Source of the DNA: Daphnia pulex
Taxonomy: Eukaryota; Arthropoda; Branchiopoda; Diplostraca; Daphniidae
Assembly: GCF_021134715.1 (NCBI RefSeq)
Contig: NC_060026.1
Span: forward strand, 9,539,001-9,603,000
Length of the DNA: 64,000 nucleotides
Reading direction: 5' to 3'
Part shown: piece after piece, positions 21,632 to 36,600 of the stretch
Layout: each line of letters begins with the position of its first letter
Position numbering within the stretch: the stretch's first letter is position 1
The notes under the pieces: generated by a model
What the model saw: only the letters and a program-made list of their open reading frames with translations
Database searches by the model: none
What the model was told of the DNA's origin: nothing
Program-made: the position numbers and the translations under genes

Positions 21632-24600
21632 TTAGATGGGCTGCATTTGGCTGGACAGACGATAGTGAAGCGGTCGGTGTAAAGAAAGGGTGCCGTGATG
21701 GGCCAGCGAAGCGTTGGCCTGGGCCACGGCAGCCGACGACGACGTCGTGTTCGTCGTGCTGGTCGTGTTGGTGTTGGCCATCGAGGAGCTGGTGACGGTG
21801 CCCTGGCGGGCGAATCCCTTGAAGCCGAAGAGGCGCAAGAAGCCGTTTCGGAACTTGGACGACATCAGATTGTACAAGATCGGATTGATTGCCGAGTTGA
21901 GGTAGACCATGACGCGACAAAAATTGACCATCATGTAGAAAATTTCGGGACTAACACTCTCCGACTCCTGGAACAGACTCAAGAGCCGGTACGGTAGTAA
22001 ACAGACGAAAAAGCTAACCACCACGGCCCCCAGCATCGCCACTACTTGCCTATATACACAAACATGTATGGGGTCATTTTTCTTTTTTATTTGATACTTT
22101 GGCCATATATAATATTTTAGGAAAACTCATTTCCTAAAAGGAATCATTATTCATCCAAATTCATCAAACATTTTTATGTATAGCTATTAATATTAGTGCA
22201 TGCGTTACGGGCAAAAGTTAAATTTTTTTTTATGAACTTTCCAATTGTTGATTGATAGAAGTGCCACCTCAATCTACTAAGCTTAATAACTGGCTTGAAA
22301 TTTCTTTTATGTCTAATTTCTTTATTTGAAATAGACAGAGTCGATGATCCCAAACTGCTGGGCTCGCTATAACGTCCAACCTTTTGCTGGATGTCCATAT
22401 ACTAATAATAACTCATTATACTATATAGTCGCCTCGAGCTCTGCCTTCTGCTCTGCTGTCGCACGTGTTATACCGGTAGAAAATGTTATTACGGGTCGGG
22501 TCATTAAATGTGACACTTTTAGACACGAGAACATTTTTGCGCTTTTCGTGTGAAATGCAACCCATAAACAAGCTAATACTTGGAATTGGTCAAAATCGAT
22601 TTACCTCCACCATCGCCCGTGGCAAATGGCAAAAAGATAAATAAAAGAAAACAGTTTTAGTTCGCACAGCTGGATCGCTGCCATTATATCCTGCTGCTGG
22701 AATGGATTCGCGCTTCCGAGAAGCAGTTCATCGATAGATCTATAACTTACGTACGGGTAAGTTTCCTGGCGTCAATTGACTGCTAAAAAAGAACATTGTT
22801 ACGAGTTGCGTAGCGCGTACATCTATGGGATGAGTGGGACAATTTTTTTTATCGCAGTGTAGGACTTTTATTTTAATCGCCTTATGAGTCCCAGTCGTGA
22901 CGGTCGTGACCGAACTTGGCAATCTGCTTTCTGCTGTTGTATTTTAAAAAGTGCAGTAGCCCCATAACTTCTTTCCACTGAATGGCGAAACTCGCCCTCT
23001 TCACGCCCACGATAACTATCTAGTAGTCTTCATCGAAAGGTTAATGACAAATTAATTCGACCACGCAAACGGATTCATTCATTTCTTCTCCCAAAAATGT
23101 AGTTTTTTTTTAATAAGCTGTTCATTTCTAGCGTTAGATGGCGCTGCGTGGTTTGAAAACCATGAATTACCACAAATGAAACGAGTCAAAATATATTTTT
23201 TTTTTTTTTTTTTAAATCACAAGTATATAGGAATAGAAAATGGTATAGTTTGATTGTCACCTGCGTGCTCTATTGGAGTTTTGGTGGCGCTGGATGCGGT
23301 TCCTCCTCCTCGGCTGCCGGTTGACGCTGCCGCCGCCCAAGGAGTGATTCTCTCCGGCCACGATGGCCGCCGCCGCCGACGCCGCCGAAGACACTCCGAC
23401 CGAGGACGGATTGCTGATCCGCGCCGGTTCTCGGATCAGATGTTGGGCAATGAGCGCATAGAGGACCAGGAGAATGACGCAAGGAATGAGGAAAAACAGC
23501 GTGAACGAGGCCATATAGTAAAACTTGGTCCAATACTCGGCGGCCGAGGGTCCGCACGACGGCTCCGTGTCGCCAGGCATGACATCGTACTCTGTCAGGC
23601 CGATGATTGGACTGTCGGTGCCACAGAACAAAAGAAAAACAAGGAAAAAATAACAAAAAAGAATTCTTGAGTTATTAATACGTGATGTGGTGAGCCTTTA
23701 AGCCATCAGTACATTTGTGGAATAAAAATTCTCATCTAGACGCGGTATAATCGTTCCGTATATCGGCCTCTATATATAGTAATGGCCATTGGTTCGTGCA
23801 ATATTGGCTCTAGCAAAAGTATAGAGACTGTGTTCTTTTTCTCGTTATAAGCTGCATATTATAACAAGGCCTGTGTATAGCTTGTCGTCTGTTAGCGCAT
23901 TATTTGTATTGTATATCCTTTATATGTCGACGCTGTATAGCTTTTGTTGTCCGTCATCGAGACAGCCTGGAATGCTACAGACTGGGAAAAGAGGGTCGCC
24001 ACCATAAAGACCTATATTTAGACGGCCGGGGGAACTGCCCAGCTATATAGGAGGATCTCCACACATTGTGGCAAGTGCTCTATAGTATATAGGCTACAAC
24101 AACTGCCGTGTGTGTATACATGGTGTGTGTGTGTATACAAGCTTGAATCAAAATAAGATATACAGGCTTTTCCCAGACACTTATATAATCCTGACGGATT
24201 GTGATCTGTTGGGTGTTGGCGTTGGGCTGTCCTCCCATAGAGGATATAGTGTCGCAACTCATATGTCCCAACACACCATTTGATTGCATAAGTAAAAAAA
24301 AAATAATAGACAAAAGGAGATGGAAGAAATGTAAGTTCGCAGCGACAGATGTCTACACCTCATAAAGATGTAGAACAGGTTTTAAGGTAATAGAACGGAG
24401 CAACAACAAATTCGACGTTCTATAATGTGTGACGACACCGCCAACTTATTAGCAACGCTATATAAAATGGATAAATGCATCAACCCTAGGAAACCAGAAA
24501 TAAAATGGAAATCCACAAAGCAAACGTTTATCATAATAAAATAATAACGAGCATTGGATGCTGCACACTCTTGACTCTTGCATGAAACAAAACCTATTTC

Positions 24601-27600
24601 GACGGTTGAAATAACCACGTTGCGGTTTTTCCATAGGTTCAAAGCAAATGAGGGTGATCACAAGAATACATCAGAAATAACAAGCCTATTAGTGATGAAA
24701 TACATCTATATATTTATAAAACTAAATAAGGAGAGAGTGGGAGAGAGAACAATGTGCTTCCTGGCGTAATATATGGCACAGTACATACACCGGCCTATAT
24801 AGTTACACTCCTGGCTCCTGGGAGCTTATTATTGGCTGCAGCACTTCCGACAAACTGTATGTGTAGCCTGTACTGTATTCCAGGAATCGATAGATATTGA
24901 ATTGTTATCTAACGCTCTTTATTGTACAAGCCAAGGTATTCCTGCCCTTTTTTTCTTTTTCGATTGGAATCTGTCTAACTAGAAGTTGTGCTGGTAGACA
25001 CAATTTATAGGACAGACAGCGTGGGCCCTACATCGTGTATCCTATATACATGTATAAGGCCTATGCAGCAGCTTTTTGTATTAGAGATTGAAGGAGGAAA
25101 ACGATAGGCCTATATAGGCTGAGCCTAGGAATGTATGTCGTTAATCGTTGCTCATAGAAACGCTGAGTAGAACCTAGAGTGGGCTATATATAACCTACAT
25201 ATAAGATATCGAAGAAATAATTGAGACCTGTAATAGAAGAAAGTCCATATTACATCCTAACGAAAGTTTATTGTATGCACTATGTAGTCGACATCATCCA
25301 GCAGCAGCACTTGGTGACCATTCCAATATCATACACTCGAATGGAAAGTAATATAGGCGGCAGGGAAAAAAGAACCCCAAAAAAAAACAAAAAAAAACAG
25401 ATTGGTTCAGTGTTTTGTTCCACTTTGAAACGTATTGGTTGCCTATTGGTACAATATAAGGAACCCAACCGGCCCAGCAAAGACGACGGATGTATAAAAG
25501 CTATGAGACGTTGATATGCAGGCAGAGCAGATAACATCTCTATGTTCTCAATGACTCGATATAGGTTTTTGTGTAATGTGAAACACTACTGAGACCGGCA
25601 CTTTGTCCTATTGAAAATCTAGATCCTATTTATATCTCTTTACTGTCTAAATCGTGGTTTTTGAAACGGACCCCTTCAAAGTTATTGGATGGCGCCGCAG
25701 CTCGATTTTCGTCTTTCCACAGTTATTCACTTCATTTCGACGATCAAATAAATATACAACAAAAAAACAAAAAACAAGAAGATGTAATATATGTCATTCG
25801 CTGGATTGGATCGCGTGCCCTCGCTCGTGTGTCCGCTATAGAGAGAGACGAATCACACGCGCCCGGTCGACCATCCAGCACAGTCGCAGCTGACATCAAC
25901 CACTTGCAGCTCGTCCGGAGCACATCGAACTTTGCGCTGCTGCAACATGCTTTCATATCTATCCATAGATTGAACGAGAACGAATAAGACGTCGCGATAG
26001 ACGTAAGTACGTAGCGTGGGGTTTGGAAATGGCTCGGCCCAGCAGCAGCCCGACCGACGATATAATATGTCAAGCGCGAAAGATACGATAGGACAGATTG
26101 GCTGGCCTTTGATATACGGACACGGGTGAGGTGGCTCGTCAAATGTTATTGGCTCGGCTGAGACGAACGACGACGACACGCAGTCCCAAAAAAAAAATAA
26201 AAAATAAAAATCACGTCGTCGCGGAATAACGGGAGAAATAGAAGAAATACGACAGGAACAACAGAGCGCGTCCGTTATACAAGTTCTCGTGATCAACTCG
26301 CGGATGTGGGTGAGATTCTATTATTTTCTTTTTGCTTCTGTCCTGTTTTGACGGGGAACCGCACAGGAGAGCAGCAGGAGCAGCAGGAGCAGCTCTCCGG
26401 TGGTGGCTTTATTTATACAAACGAGCTATATCATCATCTCTTATTTTCTTTTGTTTCTTTTTCCTCCCTGGCGCTCCAGCTTCCTTCCTGTTCTCTCTCT
26501 CTCTCTCTCCTTCTGAGCGGATATTGAATTGTGCAGCGGTGGCAATGACACATTAGCCGGCTATATAAGCTATCATATCGATTTCACGACGTGTGCTGTA
26601 TGCCGTGCTGTGTGGCCACCTCTTTTCTTTCGTCCACCCCCCACCCCACCCTGCCTGCCATCTCCGCTTAACCTATAGAACAATATAACACACAGATATA
26701 TAGAGCACTATTTACGGGAAATGGTGGGCTGGCATTTTGCGCTTAAACCGCCTCAGGCGTGATGGCCGCCGCCGCCGCAACGGCCTACACATATGCGCGT
26801 GAACTAGCGAAGACGTTGCCGATCGACGATGACCTTTTAGCTGCTTATCATCGCCTTTTCTTGGCCATTCCCCTCGGTGTCCTTCCTATAAGCGGCTATA
26901 TGTGCCCTATGCACCCTCATATATCAGGATATTGGCTTAGATGTAGGTGTGTGTAGTACTGTAGTATATGGAAAGCATTTTTGCCCGGAAAATATTGTTT
27001 CCCACCCAAGAGCCGACGGCCGACTGCTGCTGCCGCCGGATGACGTCGCCGGTTTTTATGGCCTAGGCGCTTGCTGGGCACCGCATTGTCGTGTCGTTAT
27101 AACGTTCTGGCGTGATATACTATTAGAGCCCCGCGGGGCCTTGACGCCAGCTGTTTTGTAATCCTGATTGATTTTGAACCACCGCCTATAAAAATGTCAA
27201 ACGCTTGACTTGTTCCCTAAATATATGAGAACAACTGAAACTTTCAAGGAATCTCTTTTGTTCTGTTCTGTTCTATATACGGATATATGCTGGCCTTCAC
27301 GCCGGCCCAGCAGCAGCAGCAGTTATAGATTATTGCGTAACTCAATACAGCAATGCTGCGCCAACAGTTAGAATATATATATAGGCACACACATGTATAC
27401 GGGAATATATAGAGTCGATTCTATACACTCGGTCAAAGTCCAAATCATTTCGCTGTCGTTTCTTTTTTTTCTGTTAGGTTAACTTCCCTTTTACGTATCG
27501 AAATCTTTTTGTGTTGATGTTATATACGTATGCAGTCTGGAGAAAGAAAGAAAAAAAGGGCTGGCCAGAAATAATAATAACTACTATACGACATCCCTTG

Positions 27601-30600
27601 AAGAGCCTGTCATATATTGACGGCAGTAAAAACGGCCTGCACATATAAACATCTATTGTATGCAAGCATCTATACATATGGTATACGTGGAGTCTATACA
27701 CACGTCTACATAGGAGGTATTCACTTGATGTAATATACAAAACAGGCATAGCCGGAATAGAAAAGAAAAGAAAAAAAATCTAATAAATACAAAAATCCCA
27801 ACTCAACGGGAACGCGTATACGGCGGAAATCTATAAGGCGCGCTGCGGCTGCTGTATATAGGGGGGTCGATGCCCTTCCATGGGGTGTGACGTCATCGGA
27901 TATATACATATGTAGAAACGCCAAGCATCGAAGAACACACCCCCCTGCTGCTGCCAGCACAAACTCCCTCTCTATATTTATATTATTATATTATGCATGT
28001 CGGACAATGGTAATTCCGTGATTCACTATGTGAGCACACATCAGTAATATGTAGAGTGAATCGCGGAAACGACTGAAAATAGCCGTCGGATGTCAAATAA
28101 TAAAAATTTGAACAAAAAAGGCCGGTGCCAAAAAATTTCAGACCGCCATTTCCTTTGAATTTTGTTTGACTTTAGATTTTCCGTTACATCCTTTGATTCT
28201 TTTTCTTTTTTTCTTTTGGCAGTGGGGGCCTTTTCTCCTCCCACCAACCCCCACCCACCCCTCTCCCGGTTTTTTGCAATTCAAATTGACACGCGTGAAT
28301 GCGATGCCGGAGAGAACCTTTCAAGACACGACTGTAAATACTATCTATACGTGTGTGTAGATAGTTTGCTTTGGGTGTGTACGCGGCATTACGTCGGCTG
28401 GCCGAGAGTGCGCCCGCCAGTCTCTCTAGCAGCACCTGGCACTTTCCAGACATGGCCGTTACTCATCGATACCGCACACGTAGAAACTCGAAACACACAG
28501 CACAGCAGAGACGAGCGGACCGCTAGCACACCCATTTGCCCGTCATCTCGAGTTGTCGGCCCACTGTGCGATCCGTCGGCCGCCGTCCGCCTTGGACCGA
28601 CAACACAACATCCCCTGGACCCGTCATGCGGCGGCTATATTTACGGACAGAGAAAAGGCGAAACGGGAAAAATATCTGTACGGTACGCCCTTTGATGAAT
28701 GTTGGAGATGCGGCCGAGAGCGACGCGGCGACGGCCATACATGGGCGGCCATATTCACGGTGCGCGCACTGACACTGCACAGTGCAGACAAAGGACGGTC
28801 CCAGGACTTATTCTTGCCTTGATCATCTATCAATCTATTATTATTTGATTATCTATCATCTCGGAGCAGTTCTAACTATGTATAGTGAATTAGCTATACG
28901 AAGGAAACATGTGATTAAATCATTGGAAACACGCGCTGCTTACATCATGACGAATGGGCAATAATGGGCGGTGTAATTGCAAATATTTAAATAATGGCTG
29001 TTGCTGGACAAAGCGTCTGGCTTTCAACTTATTGTTGAATTCGGCCGGCGGAGAACATTGGCCGTGTTGTATTCTACGTACTATATAATGTCAGTTCTTT
29101 AAATCATTATGGGTGAATATTATTATTGACGTTGTATATAAGAAAAGAGCGATGGGTAGTATATGTATGTGTGTACCTGGTGAGAATGCCGGCGCAGAGC
29201 CAAGTGAAGAGGGAGATGGCCATGGCCCGGCTTTTGGTGCAGACGTAACCGGCCCTCAGCGGCTGACAGATGGCGTAATAACGTTCAAAGCTGATGGCCA
29301 GAATGGTCAGCACTGAGGTGTGCGGAGCAATCAGCTCCACGAAAGTCACCACCAAACCTGCATGTCAACAGAATAAAGCAAGTTATATTATGTGTACAGA
29401 CATATCAGGTTACAACTCTCCTTTTTAATGATGATGTCTATATAGCCTGGAGGCAATAACTTGACGAAATTGATTTTCCATGTATTGGATATATATTATA
29501 TGTAACGTTCCATCGATTCATGTGAGCGTCGCATGGGTTTCTTGACATGTTTCCCCACACAATTTATATAACAAATAATCAATTCAAAGAAAATTCTAGT
29601 GCCATTCTGGTTGGATACATTTGTTTAAATAGCTTATTATTATTGCTGTCTAAAAATGACCGAAATGGAATTTTGGAAGGACAAACTAGGATTTGTTTAA
29701 TCACAATGATTGGCTTTATATGTGGGTCAAACACGTCCGTTTGTTTGTCAGTGAGCCGCCAAGTGCCCGGCATCAGTGAGATAAAAGGTATAACAACAAC
29801 TCTCATAGTCTCATCTGCAATGTGCGCTGGCTCCGTAATAATCACGTATACACGCCAAGAGTGTTGAACCGTTTAGCGCAGCAGTGCCTGCAGTGTTGCG
29901 TGAATACCAAACACAGCAGCAGTCCTATATACGGCCGGGCAGTGTAATAATACTGTATGTCTAAGGAAAGCCAAAGTCGCCCGTGCGTACGTGCTGGCGC
30001 TGGCCGTCGTCTCTCTCTTTTATATTCATTCGTGTTTGAAGATGATGACGGTCCGGTCAGCGACACGAGCCCTTATTCAATGCATCCGCCACATTCAATT
30101 ACATCCATCCTGATTATTATATTGAATGCGGTTCAGAGAGAATAACTATTGTATATTTATAGTATATATATCTATATATAAATAAAATATAAGGGTCCAG
30201 CTAAAACTGCGGGTTGCGAGTGCGGTGAGATAACCACATCACCATTTGCGGTCACGACCGGCCGTCATTTTCGAGTGGACCGAGCGATCGCCATTTCCGT
30301 CTTTTTCCTTCTTCTTTTCTTTTTCTTTTTCTTTTTTTCTTTTTAGTTCGTTCACAACAGCCTTGGCTGTTTCGGTCGTTATTATACTCGGATCCAGTGT
30401 TACGAGCGGCAGCAATTGACACTCACAGTCTATCAACGCCAAAGTATATTATTTAATGTCCCCCGCCCAGATGTATATACTCTCTCACTTCAAACTTGGC
30501 GCCATCCGTTTTCATTGGCCTTCGTCGACTCGGCTCCGAGATATATACTACTGGGGAGTAGGCTGCGATTGTTAAAAGAAATTCCCGACATGAAAATTTC

Positions 30601-33600
30601 GATTCAATTGAAAAGAAAAGAAAATATGAAAAAATAAGCCAATCGTCTTTTGAGGGACAAACTGGAGCAGACGAATTTTGTGGCCCGCAAAAATGAATGA
30701 AGTGTTATTCGGCGGCGGGGGGCAAAAGAGAGAGTCGAAAAGATTATATTGGGTCATCATCTTGGATTCATGGGGCTCTATAAAATCTGAGACTCTCTTT
30801 TTCAGAAGAATGAAATCGAAAACGGCCGCGAGACTATATGAGAAAAAGAAATCAATTTGACGAGCGTAGATCTAGATAAACCGATATGTTATAGCAGCAG
30901 TGCCGCCAAGAAACTGGGCAAAAAAAAAAACGAAACCAAAAAACATAAAATCGAGCCGCGTACACATTCTTATCCTTTCTTTTTCTTTCTTTGTTTCTTT
31001 TCAATTCTCCTTTTTTTTATTATTTAATTTTTGCCTCAGCCATATGTGTATCTCCGTCTATATCTGTTGGCCAGTCTTTTATTTGTTTGCCCGCGCTGAT
31101 GTCCTCCGACATTCTTGCGTATTATTTCGACTGGCATGCCAGTGGTGGTGCTGGTGGTGGTGGTGGCCGTCGTTTTCTTGGATGTGTCTATGTGTTTACA
31201 GTCTGCCAACAAGTTGTTTAACGACTGCCCGATATGCCGGGAGTCATTCATCGAGACAATCCATTTCGTCCGCCGAGTTATTGCATAGATCTGCCTGCAT
31301 ATTCGTATATATAATCATATACTGCAAATAAACATCGTCTATGTAGGGAGGGAGACAGACAGATGAGGGGACGGCACAGCCAGCCAGCAGCAGCGCAGCC
31401 AGTCTATTTATATGGTAATTGATGAGCTTGTGTGCCGATATTAACCCAAGCCGACGACAAATATTCCAAAAGGAACGAGCAGAGGGACTGACGAGAGAGT
31501 GAAAAAGTTGCTTATAGTCTCTTGACAGTGTGTGCTGTGTTGTGTACAAGTCTGATGCTCTACTCTACATATACGAAAATAAACCACCAGCTCATCTTTT
31601 CTCCTGTCTCTCTCTAGATTGTGGGTCTCCGCCCCCCCCGCTATACTCCTATTCTCCTCCCACCCATGTCCTATACCCGCCTCTGTATAAATATTTCTAT
31701 CTATTACTGTACAAACTGAAAAGCCAGAGAAAAAGTGCAGATATATTTGAGCCTGCCGCCCATTTCCTATGTTCCAAGGACCCACAGATGACGGCCTTTG
31801 CGTTTGGCATCTACTGTAGGTGCTGTAATCCCGCGCTAGGATCTCTCTATACGCGGGAGACAGACGACACACTGTGCGGTCCATTTCGAGACTTGCAGTT
31901 GTGTGACTGTGTGAGTGGAGGTCGTTGACGGCGACTAATGACTCTGTCCACTTATTTCCAAACTCTTTTTGACTCCGACGTTTTTTCTCTTGTGACGGAG
32001 AGAGAGCGTGTGTGTGTATAGGGTGTGGGAGGTGCGCATATACACGTAGCAGAAGTGGGTGGTAGATAGAGTAGTCTAGGTATAGGTGTATAGACGGTGG
32101 GGGTTGGCGGGAACGAAGGATTCGCAAACGATGTCAACGATGCCAACGATGCGACCCCGTGCCAACGACTCACCAGATCTTTTTTTCTTTCTTTCTTCTT
32201 CTTCTTCTTCTTCTTTTAAAAAAAGGAAATTTATTTATATATTTTTCGCCAACGAAACAGAAACAAAAAAGCCCCTGCTGTTGATGGATTAATGCGGTCA
32301 TTCGCGTTTCTCCCCGTAAACGCTAATGGCCCGTGCCTTTGGCTTTCTCCATCGGCGGGACCGCGCGGGACTATAGAACACAGAAAGGGAGCCCATCTGA
32401 AGGTCGACAGCTTGATAGGGGGGGGGGGGGGCTGGATGGATTAAAAACAAAAAAAATGCCTTTATCCAAGAAGAAAGAAGTTCCTTATAGCCCCCGAGGC
32501 TCTTTAAAAGGTATAAAGGATGGAGATTAATAAAAAACAAAAATGGCAGAATGCTGGCCCATGCAGCATTAAAAGATAAAAAATACTGTCCGCTCAAAGA
32601 CAAACGGCCTGTACAGCTGTGAGCTATAGACTGCTATAGACGTTTACATATCGGTAGCCACGCCGGGTTGGAAAGAAGCTGTTGCCCAAAACTATGAAAC
32701 AACAAAACAAAAACGTCATATCGTCTAAATGGCAACGGGCAACATATTTCGGCCGCCGTCGGCTCTTTTGTTTTTTTCTTCTCCGCTTACTTCTCTCTTA
32801 CGCGAATTCTCTTTTTTAAATAAAAGATATGATTTCTCTATTATCTCCACGGCATTGGCTGGAATAATATAATAACAAAGAGAACTTGACAATCAACTCT
32901 AGACGAAGGTCAACCAACGACAATATCACTTTGTGCCAGAAGCGAAACTATTCTAGTGAAACTCGACGACACAGGCAGCTAGCCACCGCCGCCGCCGTCG
33001 AAATTTTATTTGTATAATACGCGCATGTAAGGTATCTTCTTCTCGATATCTATAGCAGAGCATTTGAACAAATAACAAGCCTGGTGAAGCGTCTCATATG
33101 AAAGTATATTATAGTAGCCTAGTCTAAAGAGCTCCTTGTTCTACGGTATCGTATTTGAACATTTCTGCCGTTTTTTCCAAGGTTTTTTCGCTGCCGCCGT
33201 GTGCAGTTTGGACCAGTCGGTTTGTTGGCATTAGACGTCATGGCAATCTCCAAGAGAAAACAAATAAAGGAAAGTCTCCCGGGAGTGATGGGTATATAGG
33301 AGAAGGGCAAGGGCAAGGGAAAACTATATTATACGCTTTAGCGGACCCCTTTCGTGCGCATGTTTCACATGAACATACGTATAGGTTGGGTGAATTAAGT
33401 ACATGTAAGGAAGAATAAAGGAAGAAAGAAGAATAACAGCACCTAATTAGCTTCCGACTTCCGACTTTCTTTTCTTTTCTTTTTCGGATGCTGACTGAGA
33501 ATAAATCTGACTAGCAGTTGAGAGGCTGAAAGCTCCCTCGACTCCGGCAGCAGGCCAAGCCTGAATAAGCGCACTCGGACGTCCAAGTCAAGATTTAAAA

Positions 33601-36600
33601 TGAAGAAAATGCGTCTATACTACTACACACAGTCTAGACATATAATTAATCGAATCATACGTAAATAGCCTCTAGAGTGTACGGTACAAAAGGTCTAAAT
33701 AAAAAATGAAAGAAAACCTATAACTTGACTTTCATTTCTATTTCGGGTGTCTGAATGAAGCTTTATAATAAGCAAGATAAAGAAATGGGAGTTTGAAAAC
33801 GTGATATAACATTCCTCAATTAAAACGTTTTGAAGCATTTGAAATTGGATGAGAGCAGAGAGATAAAGCAGCTAGCCTGACATCGTCACCTGGGGAAAAC
33901 ATTCAATTAAAACATTGCTATGCTCTAATGTGATGCACTGCAATGGCTGCACTATGGGAATCGTCTCCTGTTTCATGTCAAGCTATACTATTATAGAGAG
34001 AGAGCTGTAGGGGTAAGAGCACCCCCATAGAAATCTCACTAATGGTAAAGAATCGCAGGAAATGTGATGAATGTATAATTAGAAATGAAAATTTGTCTTC
34101 CTTTAAATGAGCGGGAAACTTGAAACCTTTGAAATGGGGTTATAATTTCGCACACCAAAGTACACGAACTTACTATGACACAACGATAACATTTTAGAAA
34201 ACAGTTTATAGATTAACTCTGGCAGATCAAGACCGCCAAAAGAAGTTCATGTCGTACAGCTTGAGTGCATATATGTATTCGCTTGTTCAGCAAAAGTTAT
34301 CCCCCTCTAATTGTTAAAAGTTGCTCTGTAATACGGTAGAGTTCTAATGATGGCGTGGCAACTGGCAAGGTCTAAACTTGCTTGGCGCATACATATTCGC
34401 GGGTGCATTATATACAACGGCAGAGAGGGCCTCATTAACATGATCAAGACAACTCTAATTACTACCTGCTGGCTTTTCAGCATATCTTTAGTACTAGGTT
34501 GAATGAATCGCAATAGACGCGAGCAACCAGCGGGAACAATACAGCTACTGCAAACAACAGGTAGCTCAGCAGCTACCAGGCTAGCAGTCCCTGGAGACCC
34601 CGCGTGACTCCAACAAATGTCCAAAACGAGACGGGAAATGCAACGACAAGTTTTTCTATAGTTTTGAGTACACCAAAGTATATAATATATTAATATCTGC
34701 AATTGAATGTACAGCGTTTCGCCGACATGGTGATGTCAAACTGCATCAGACTTGCCTAAATTGCTTTTCGGACTTGTTTTCTTGTCTGCTGAGATTAGCT
34801 TTGAGATGATTTTTGAACAAACGCGTCAGCTGGGTTATTGCGATTGTGACATTGAGAGTTGGATGTCGTCAAGTGAGTAGTCGTCGAAAATATGACGGAA
34901 GAAGATTGCCAGATGAGTAATGCATATGCTGCGCAGTTCAAACAAGAAGGAGAGAGAAACAAAATAAAAGGTCAACACGAACTTTGCACTGCAAAATTCA
35001 AATGTTTCTCATCTCATCCGTCAACTAGACCAAAAGGCTTTCCATCGTCAAACAATTGAGCAAGATTTTCGTTCTGGATGGATCCGGCAGTGTATGATCC
35101 TTATATAACGTTTCATATACATGCTGTTCCTTATTTATTCTGCATTGATAGCAGCAGCAGCAGCAATCGTCTGTATTATATTGTCTATATGGCTGTTGGT
35201 TGACGTCTAAACAGTCACGCGGATAACACGTTAGCTCCGCATGAGCAAATGTACTGAAAGTGGAGAGACACCACCACTCGACCGAAAAAGAAAAAAGGTT
35301 TCTGTACATATATCCCGTATAGCACTATATCTAGTTCCGTAATAACAACAAATATCTTTCACCGGTTCACCCACTTAGCGAACGAAAAGGACCTCCCCTT
35401 TTTCGGTTCTGACTGCTGCTGCACATCAGTTGGTGCATTCTGAGCCTATAACACATATTGACTTTGATCGTGCCAGGCTCCCATCGACGTGCTGTGGAGG
35501 CCGTGACGCCAAAGTCAAACATGGAGTCAAATTCTTCATCAACAAACGAAATCGTTGAATCCTCGACCAAATCAAAAAAAAAAAAAATCTGGCGTGTAGA
35601 TACAGCAGTTCATTGTTGAGCCTTGATTTCGTTTTCTTTCTTTGCTGGCAGATTGCTGCGCACTATATAATCCTTTACACTTATTTTGATGCCATGTCGG
35701 ATCTTGTATATATAGTAGTTCGGTATTGTGGGACTAGATCTGATTTCATCTCCCGGCGGATCGATCATTGTCGACCGTGCCATATCAATCCGGACATATA
35801 CTAGTCTGTATAGTCTATTGACAGCGGTATAGAAATAAAGCCAGCAGGAGGAGCGAAAAAGGCGCTTTTGTTCTACTATATAGCTATACGCCTTTAGCCG
35901 CGTCCGTGATGTGCGTGCTTACTTAAAGTCCCGATGGTTTACTTTACTCGACGGCTTACAATCCGTCCGGTTGCAGACATATTGACACATAGCGCAGCGT
36001 ATATAGACGAGCGAGAAAGAGAGAGGCCTAGGAGATTGGAACCAGATCCCTCCGCTGCACGTATGCCGGCCAGCTATTCCAATTCTGTTTTCCCTTATTA
36101 AAGAGATGGTTCTCAGGGCCTAGGCCTCAGACTGGCTGGTCTACTATATATATAGGTAGGCCCACATGTCAGCTATAGAGTCTTCTATACATCCTCTGAT
36201 AGGTTATCTTCTGTTTTTTCTTCCCCTTTCAACTGTTTAATCAAAAGGGAGTGCCCTAGTTATCGTTGTTAGGAGTGTCCTAGTTATCGAGAACAAGAGT
36301 TGGGCATAGTTCGTGTGGGAGCGCTCCTAACATGAACATGGACCGTACTAGATTGCAGCAGCAGGAGTCTTCCTCCACCACCCAGCATCCAGAGTCAATC
36401 TTATATAATTATAGACCGCGCGTGCCCTACATATATTCTGAGACTGCATAGTCAATCCGACGACGACTAAAACATGTGCCTATAATACGTATATGTATAC
36501 AATCTAGACATATATTGTATATAACAGCGCCTTCAATTCTTTGCCATTTCAGGAGGGCAGCAGCAGACGGTGTCGATTCAATCGAGTTTGATGGTCTGTC

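Noticed and set aside
21695..21997. Plus-strand ORFs overlapping the receptor's last exon
   Set aside because: Antisense shadows: the minus frame carries TM6-TM7 motifs including NPILY, while the plus frames are Arg/Asp-rich translations of the same GC-rich codons.
23254..23670. 138-codon plus-strand ORF over the ECL2-TM5 exon
   Set aside because: Antisense shadow of the receptor exon with a low-complexity Arg run and no motifs.
28162..28695. 177-codon plus-strand ORF in receptor intron 2
   Set aside because: Overlapped by other long frames on both strands, no motif, low-complexity Pro and Phe stretches; typical chance frame in GC-richer DNA.
35025..35309. 94-codon ORF with a signal-like start and CCCCC run
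   Set aside because: The Cys run comes from a CAG microsatellite read in reverse. There is no splice context, and it lies inside receptor intron 1.
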